Below, piece after piece: positions 59,951-64,000 of a DNA stretch of 64,000 nucleotides; the first letter of the stretch is position 1; each line of letters begins with the position of its first letter. The position numbers and the translations under genes were made by a program. Under the pieces are notes generated by a model. It saw only the letters and a program-made list of their open reading frames with translations, did not search any database and was not told the DNA's origin. The DNA is from Azoarcus sp. KH32C (GTDB taxonomy: Bacteria > Pseudomonadota > Gammaproteobacteria > Burkholderiales > Rhodocyclaceae). The stretch lies in contig NC_020516.1 of NCBI RefSeq assembly GCF_000349945.1, positions 4,030,001 through 4,094,000 on the forward strand. The letters run 5' to 3'.

Positions 59951-61921
59951 ATGATTTCTCAACAAAGCGCGGCGACAGTTCCGGGGCGCTGGACCACCGC
60001 CCTGCCCTACCTGACCCTGCCGCTGTTCCTCGCGATCATCGCCGCCCTAGTCTGGCTCACGCGCGCCCACGACGACGAAGAGCAGCGCGCGACGCTGATC
60101 AACGACGTGCTGTGGATGGAGCAGAACATGCAGTTCAAGCTCGACCGCAATGCGGCGCAGCTTGCGCAGGTCGGCAACGAACTGCTGGCGGCCGACCGCC
60201 ACCAGCCCCAGTCGATCGCGGCGCTGCGCCAGCTGACCCGCCCGGAGAACGGGCTCGTCCGCGTGATGTGGCTCGACGGGCGCGGCAAGGTCCGCGGCGC
60301 GGTCCCACCCGTCACCGACGGCGAACTGATCGGCGAGACGACCGGCGCCGTCCCGGCGGAATCCACCTTGCGGCTCGCGGCCGCGCTAGGCCATCACGTC
60401 TACGGGCCGGTCTATGAAGTCGCCGGGGGCGGACACCACTTCGAAGTCCACGTCCCGATCTATTCCGACAACGCCTTCATCGGCGCGCTCGTCGGCATCT
60501 ACTCGCTGCAGGATCTCGTTATCAGCGAACTGCCGTGGTGGTTCGCCGAGCGCTACCGCGTCAGCGTGCGCGACAGCGACGGGCGCGAAATCGTCTCGAA
60601 GTCGAAGGTCGCCCCGCTGTCGGACAAGCTCAACTACTCCATGGCGTTCGACCCGCCGGGCAGCGGACTGACACTGAACATCACCGCCTATCGCGGCGAA
60701 ACACGCTGGATCCCGATCCTCTTGATCGGCTCCATCGTCCTGCTGAGCGGCGTGCTGATCTGGACCATTTGGCAGCTGCGCCGACAGCTCGGGCGCCGGC
60801 TCAGCGCGGAGCAGGCGCTGCGCAGCGAGTCCCTGTTCCGCCGCGCGATGGAGGATTCGCTGCTCACCGGCTTGCGCGCACGCGACCTGGAAGGCCGCAT
60901 CACCTACGTCAATCCTGCCTTCTGCCGGATGGTCGGCTACAGCGCCGACGAACTCGTCGGCTGCACGCCGCCGATGCCTTACTGGGACCCCGAATTCCAC
61001 GACCAGACACGCGAGGTCCACGACCGCATCCTGCGTAGCGGCTCGCCCACCGATGGCCTGGAGGTGCGCCTGCGGCGCAAGAACGGCGAGCGTCTCGACG
61101 CGCTGATCTTCGAAGCGCCGCTGATCGACGCCGCGGGCAAGCATACCGGCTGGATGGGCTCGATGCTCGACATCACCGAGCAAAAGCGCGTCCAGGAACT
61201 CGCGCGCCAACAGGACGAGCGCCTGCAGGCCACATCGCGCCTGATCACGATGGGCGAGATGGCCTCGACTCTCGCCCATGAGCTCAACCAGCCGCTGGCC
61301 GCGATCGCAAGCTACAACTCGGGCTGCCTCAACCGCCTGGAACAACCGGCCGTCGACCCCGCCGAGCTGCGTGAGATCCACGACAAGATCGGCCGCCAGG
61401 CGCGCCGCGCGGGCGACATCATCCGCCGTGTGCACGCCTTTGTGCGCCGCTCCGAACCCAAGTGCGAGAGCCTCGACCTCAACGCCGTGATCACGGAGGC
61501 GGTCGGCCTGATCGAGGCGGACACTCGCAAGCACGGCATGCGCATCACGACCGATCTCGCCGCGCAGCTGCCGACGGTCGCGGCCGACCCGGTCATGATC
61601 GAGCAGGTCGTCGTCAATCTCGTCCGCAACGGCATGGACGCGATGCGGGACAATCCACCGACGCGACGCACCGTGCATATCGGCACGCACATGGATGGCG
61701 GCATGATCGAAGTCCGCATCGCCGACCACGGCAAGGGCATCGACCCGGAAACCGCGCGACGCCTGTTCGAACCCTTCTTCACGACCAAGGCCGAGGGCAT
61801 GGGCATGGGCCTCAACATCTGCCGCTCGATCGCCGAACTCCATCACGGCCGCCTGAGTTTCGAACCGAACCCCGGCGGCGGTACCATCTTCATCCTGTCG
61901 CTCCCCGTGGAACCTTCATGA
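59951..61921 (+). CDS. DctB/FixL-like sensor histidine kinase with PAS domain
   Basis: 656 residues: helix about 18-37, periplasmic sensor about 38-255, helix about 257-278, PAS/PAC about 298-425, HisKA with 'TLAHELNQPLAAIASYN' and ATPase domain with 'NLVRNGMDAM', 'DHGKGIDPETARR' and 'GMGMGLNICRSI'. It probably senses the dicarboxylate taken up by the divergent TRAP system. ATG 59951 is the best start that keeps helix 1 near the N-terminus. Its stop overlaps the regulator ATG by 4 bp. Confidence 0.92.
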   Translation: MISQQSAATVPGRWTTALPYLTLPLFLAIIAALVWLTRAHDDEEQRATLINDVLWMEQNMQFKLDRNAAQLAQVGNELLAADRHQPQSIAALRQLTRPENGLVRVMWLDGRGKVRGAVPPVTDGELIGETTGAVPAESTLRLAAALGHHVYGPVYEVAGGGHHFEVHVPIYSDNAFIGALVGIYSLQDLVISELPWWFAERYRVSVRDSDGREIVSKSKVAPLSDKLNYSMAFDPPGSGLTLNITAYRGETRWIPILLIGSIVLLSGVLIWTIWQLRRQLGRRLSAEQALRSESLFRRAMEDSLLTGLRARDLEGRITYVNPAFCRMVGYSADELVGCTPPMPYWDPEFHDQTREVHDRILRSGSPTDGLEVRLRRKNGERLDALIFEAPLIDAAGKHTGWMGSMLDITEQKRVQELARQQDERLQATSRLITMGEMASTLAHELNQPLAAIASYNSGCLNRLEQPAVDPAELREIHDKIGRQARRAGDIIRRVHAFVRRSEPKCESLDLNAVITEAVGLIEADTRKHGMRITTDLAAQLPTVAADPVMIEQVVVNLVRNGMDAMRDNPPTRRTVHIGTHMDGGMIEVRIADHGKGIDPETARRLFEPFFTTKAEGMGMGLNICRSIAELHHGRLSFEPNPGGGTIFILSLPVEPS

Positions 61922-62532
61922 CTACGCCCTGTGCTCACATCATCGACGACGACGAAGCCATCCGCGACGCCCTGCAATGGCTGTTCAAGACGCGCAACGT
62001 CGCCTGTGCGACCTGGCCCAGCGCCGAGAGATTCCTCGCCGAGGTGCAGCCGGACTGGCGCGGTTGCGCGGTGCTCGACATCCGCATGGAAGGCATGAGC
62101 GGCCTCGAATGCTTCGACGCGCTGCGGGCGCGCGGCAACCTGCTGCCGGTCGTCTTCATCACCGGCCACGGCGACGTGCCGATGGCCGTGTCGGCATTGA
62201 AGAAGGGCGCTTTCGACTTCATCGAGAAACCGTTCAACGACAGCGATCTCGTCGACGTGGTGATGCGCGCGCTCGAAACCGATGCCGCGCGTCAACAGGC
62301 CGCCGCCACGCGCGACCAGGTCGAGGCGCGTCTCGCGCTGCTGACCGCGCGCGAGCAGGAAGTCATGGAACTGATCCTCGCCGGCAAGTTCAATAAGGTC
62401 ATCGCCGACGACCTGAGCATCTCGATGCGCACCGTCGAAGCGCATCGCTCGAAGGTCTTCGAAAAGATGGAAGTCCGCTCCGCCGTCGAACTGGCGCAGC
62501 TCGTCAACCTGGTACGCAACCGCGCGGGCTGA
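61918..62532 (+). CDS. FixJ/LuxR-type response regulator
   Basis: 204 residues: REC domain with 'IIDDDEAIRD', phospho-acceptor Asp in 'AVLDIRMEGMSG' and Lys in 'FIEKPF', then a LuxR-type helix-turn-helix ('LTAREQEVMELILAGKFNKV', 'MRTVEAHRSKVFEKM'). Classical dicarboxylate systems use a sigma-54 activator (DctD); here the output is a LuxR-type domain, so control should be through a sigma-70 promoter. It is coupled to the kinase gene and probably acts on the dctP promoter. Confidence 0.93.
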   Translation: MTTPCAHIIDDDEAIRDALQWLFKTRNVACATWPSAERFLAEVQPDWRGCAVLDIRMEGMSGLECFDALRARGNLLPVVFITGHGDVPMAVSALKKGAFDFIEKPFNDSDLVDVVMRALETDAARQQAAATRDQVEARLALLTAREQEVMELILAGKFNKVIADDLSISMRTVEAHRSKVFEKMEVRSAVELAQLVNLVRNRAG

Positions 62533-62547
62533 CCGCGCCAGCCTCCA

Positions 62548-62952
62548 ATGAACACGACCGTCCCCGCCTCCGCCCAGCGCATGCGCATCGACAAATGGCT
62601 GTGGGCCGCGCGCTTCTACAAGACGCGCTCGGTCGCGAGCGAAGCCATCGACGGCGGACATGTCCGCTTGAACGGCACGGCCCCGAAGCCCTCGCGCGAC
62701 GTCCGCCCCGGGGACATGCTCGACATTACCGTCGGCAACCAGACCTGGACCGTGCGCGTGCTCGGCCTCAACGAACAACGCCGCCCGGCACCGGAAGCCC
62801 GCCTGCTCTATGAGGAAACGCCGGAAAGTACCGCGCGGCGCGAAACCGAACGGGAAGCCCGCGCGCTCGCGCCGACGCCGGGCAGCGATCTGCGCGGGCG
62901 GCCCACCAAGAAGGCGCGCCGCCAGCTGCGCGGCTTCAACGAAGGGTTCTGA
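62548..62952 (+). CDS. hslR: Hsp15-like ribosome-associated S4-domain RNA-binding protein
   Basis: 134 residues with an N-terminal S4 domain ('MRIDKWLWAARFYKTRSVAS', 'GHVRLNGTAPKPSRDV', 'DMLDITV') and a basic C-terminal tail. Hsp15 binds the 50S subunit with trapped nascent chains and helps recycling. It starts 15 bp after the response regulator on the same strand and is convergent with tilS. Confidence 0.93.
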   Translation: MNTTVPASAQRMRIDKWLWAARFYKTRSVASEAIDGGHVRLNGTAPKPSRDVRPGDMLDITVGNQTWTVRVLGLNEQRRPAPEARLLYEETPESTARRETEREARALAPTPGSDLRGRPTKKARRQLRGFNEGF

Positions 62953-62964
62953 ACCGGTCCGGTT

Positions 62965-64000
62965 TCAACGGCGCCAAACCGGCAGCACCCCCTCCTCGCC
63001 CGACCCGCAGAGCAGCTCCGCCGCGACCCCGATCTCCGCGATCCAGGCCGCGCGGCCATCGACGCGCAACACCGGCAGGCGCGGACGCAACCACGTCGGA
63101 ATACCCGCCTCCTGGCACAGATTCTTGAAGGTGCGCGGCGGACGCCCCGGTCCGGGGCGCAAGGAAAGTCCCGCCCAGCGCGCGCACAAGGCAAGCTCGC
63201 CCGCCGCCGTCAACGCCGCCCGGCTGAGACCCGCGCCCCTCACCGGCTCGAAGCGCACGACGCCGCCGTTCCAGGCGAGTTCCGCCTCACCCTGCCACGG
63301 CTGCACCGTGTCCGGCGCGTCATCCCCCATCTCCGGCTCGAGCCAGACCCGACCGCGGTAGGCGCAGCAGGCCACGCCGCCCAGCTTCAGGTACAGAGGC
63401 CGGCCAGCCGCCTCGCGCAACTGTCGTACCGCCTCGACGAGACGCACGCGAGCCGGCGCCTCCAGCCCCATCTCGCGGACCTGCCAACGCAGGAGATTGC
63501 GCAGCCGCTCGTCGGAGAGCGCGAGCAAGGGCGCGAGACCCATCGGATGACCGCCGCAGCCCGCCCGATCGATCGCCGCGAGCTCCCCCAGCAGCCCATC
63601 CGCCTCGCGAAAATTCTCGCTCGCCCGCGCAAGCGCCGGCACGGCACCCGGAAATGCGCGGGTGATCGAAGGCATGACCTGATGGCGGATCAGATTGCGG
63701 CTGAAGCGCGGATCCTCGTTGCTCTCGTCCTCGACCCAGGCCAGTCCGAATGCTTCGGCGTACGCGACGATGTCGGAGCGCCACAGCCCGAGCAACGGCC
63801 GCAGGCGTCCCGGCCACCCGCGCTCGACGGGCGCCATCGCGCCCGCGCCGCGCACGCCGGTGCCGCGCAGCAGCCGGAAGAGCAGCGTCTCGGCCTGATC
63901 ATCGAGCTGATGCCCCAGCGCGAGCCAGTCGCAACGCAGCTGCGCAAGCGCGGCATGGCGCGCCTCGCGCGCGGCAGCTTCGAGACCGCCCGGATGATCG
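62965..64000 (-). CDS. tilS: tRNA(Ile)-lysidine synthetase, C-terminal part
   Basis: Converts C34 of the AUA-reading tRNA(Ile) to lysidine. The visible ~345 residues begin in the N-terminal ATPase domain ('LALGHQLDDQAETLLFRLLRGTG') and run through 'RPLLGLWRSDIVAYAEAFGL', 'DESNEDPRFSRNLIRH' and the C-terminal substrate-binding domains. The N-terminal P-loop (SGGxDS) lies beyond the right edge. Identity is sure; the gene is cut by the window. Confidence 0.95.
   Translation of the reverse strand, partial: DHPGGLEAAAREARHAALAQLRCDWLALGHQLDDQAETLLFRLLRGTGVRGAGAMAPVERGWPGRLRPLLGLWRSDIVAYAEAFGLAWVEDESNEDPRFSRNLIRHQVMPSITRAFPGAVPALARASENFREADGLLGELAAIDRAGCGGHPMGLAPLLALSDERLRNLLRWQVREMGLEAPARVRLVEAVRQLREAAGRPLYLKLGGVACCAYRGRVWLEPEMGDDAPDTVQPWQGEAELAWNGGVVRFEPVRGAGLSRAALTAAGELALCARWAGLSLRPGPGRPPRTFKNLCQEAGIPTWLRPRLPVLRVDGRAAWIAEIGVAAELLCGSGEEGVLPVWRR

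Noticed and set aside
1..64000. CRISPR arrays, insertion sequences, phage or integrative-element ends
   Set aside because: No spaced direct repeats, transposase or integrase genes or tRNA-adjacent attachment sites were seen on either strand.

Overview
The window is a GC-rich, gene-dense piece of a betaproteobacterial chromosome. The gene families and their order suggest a respiratory, denitrifier-type member of the Rhodocyclales (Azoarcus/Thauera/Aromatoleum-like). Supporting points are an aa3 oxidase operon with a c-heme on subunit II, a fused indolepyruvate:ferredoxin oxidoreductase beside a leucine-type dehydrogenase, liv and TRAP uptake systems, the rpe-gph-trpEGDC order and many c-type cytochromes. 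The genus is inference. I see no rRNA, tRNA, insertion sequence, phage or CRISPR; this looks like core and lineage-specific chromosome rather than an island.

Layout: 1-7350 (minus) is a complete cytochrome c oxidase operon, ctaC-ctaD-small assembly gene-ctaG-DUF2970-ctaE-SURF1-SCO-like-ctaA-ctaB, with an FNR/ANR-like site upstream at 7449-7462. 7645-8133 is a heptose adenylyltransferase. 8156-13776 (minus) is a tightly overlapped four-gene signalling operon: a small unknown protein, a REC-DUF3369-GGDEF*-EAL regulator, a lipoprotein-type amino-acid-binding protein and a sensor kinase. 13933-17503 holds recQ, a cytochrome b561 and a cation diffusion facilitator. 17591-22404 is amino-acid oxidation (leucine-type dehydrogenase, fused 2-oxoacid:ferredoxin oxidoreductase). 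22720-28213 holds a HugZ-like protein, a DUF3617 protein, a Tat-exported class A beta-lactamase, an ABC exporter and ChrA.

28314-34743 has a chemoreceptor, then a compact redox locus: a monoheme cytochrome c and a fused cytochrome-porin resembling Cyc2 on one strand, and divergently a NapC/NirT-type tetraheme quinol dehydrogenase followed by an OmpR/TctE-type two-component system. The divergent promoter region has a perfect 23-bp inverted repeat. This set could carry electrons between the quinone pool and the outer membrane, and it is the most interesting part of the window.

35058-39913 is the livKHMGF branched-chain amino acid ABC operon, facing an Lrp/AsnC regulator across a shared terminator hairpin. 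40489-45158 has an FKBP isomerase, msrA and tamB. 45171-50702 is rpe-gph-trpE-G-D-C with a candidate tryptophan leader peptide and attenuator before trpE. 50754-56560 is a signalling run: GAF-GspE ATPase, cyclic-nucleotide phosphodiesterase-like MBL protein, FHA protein, PP2C phosphatase and an ornithine-cyclodeaminase-family enzyme. 56697-62532 is a DctPQM TRAP transporter with a divergent DctB-like kinase and FixJ-type regulator. The window closes with an Hsp15-type RNA-binding protein and the 3' part of tilS.
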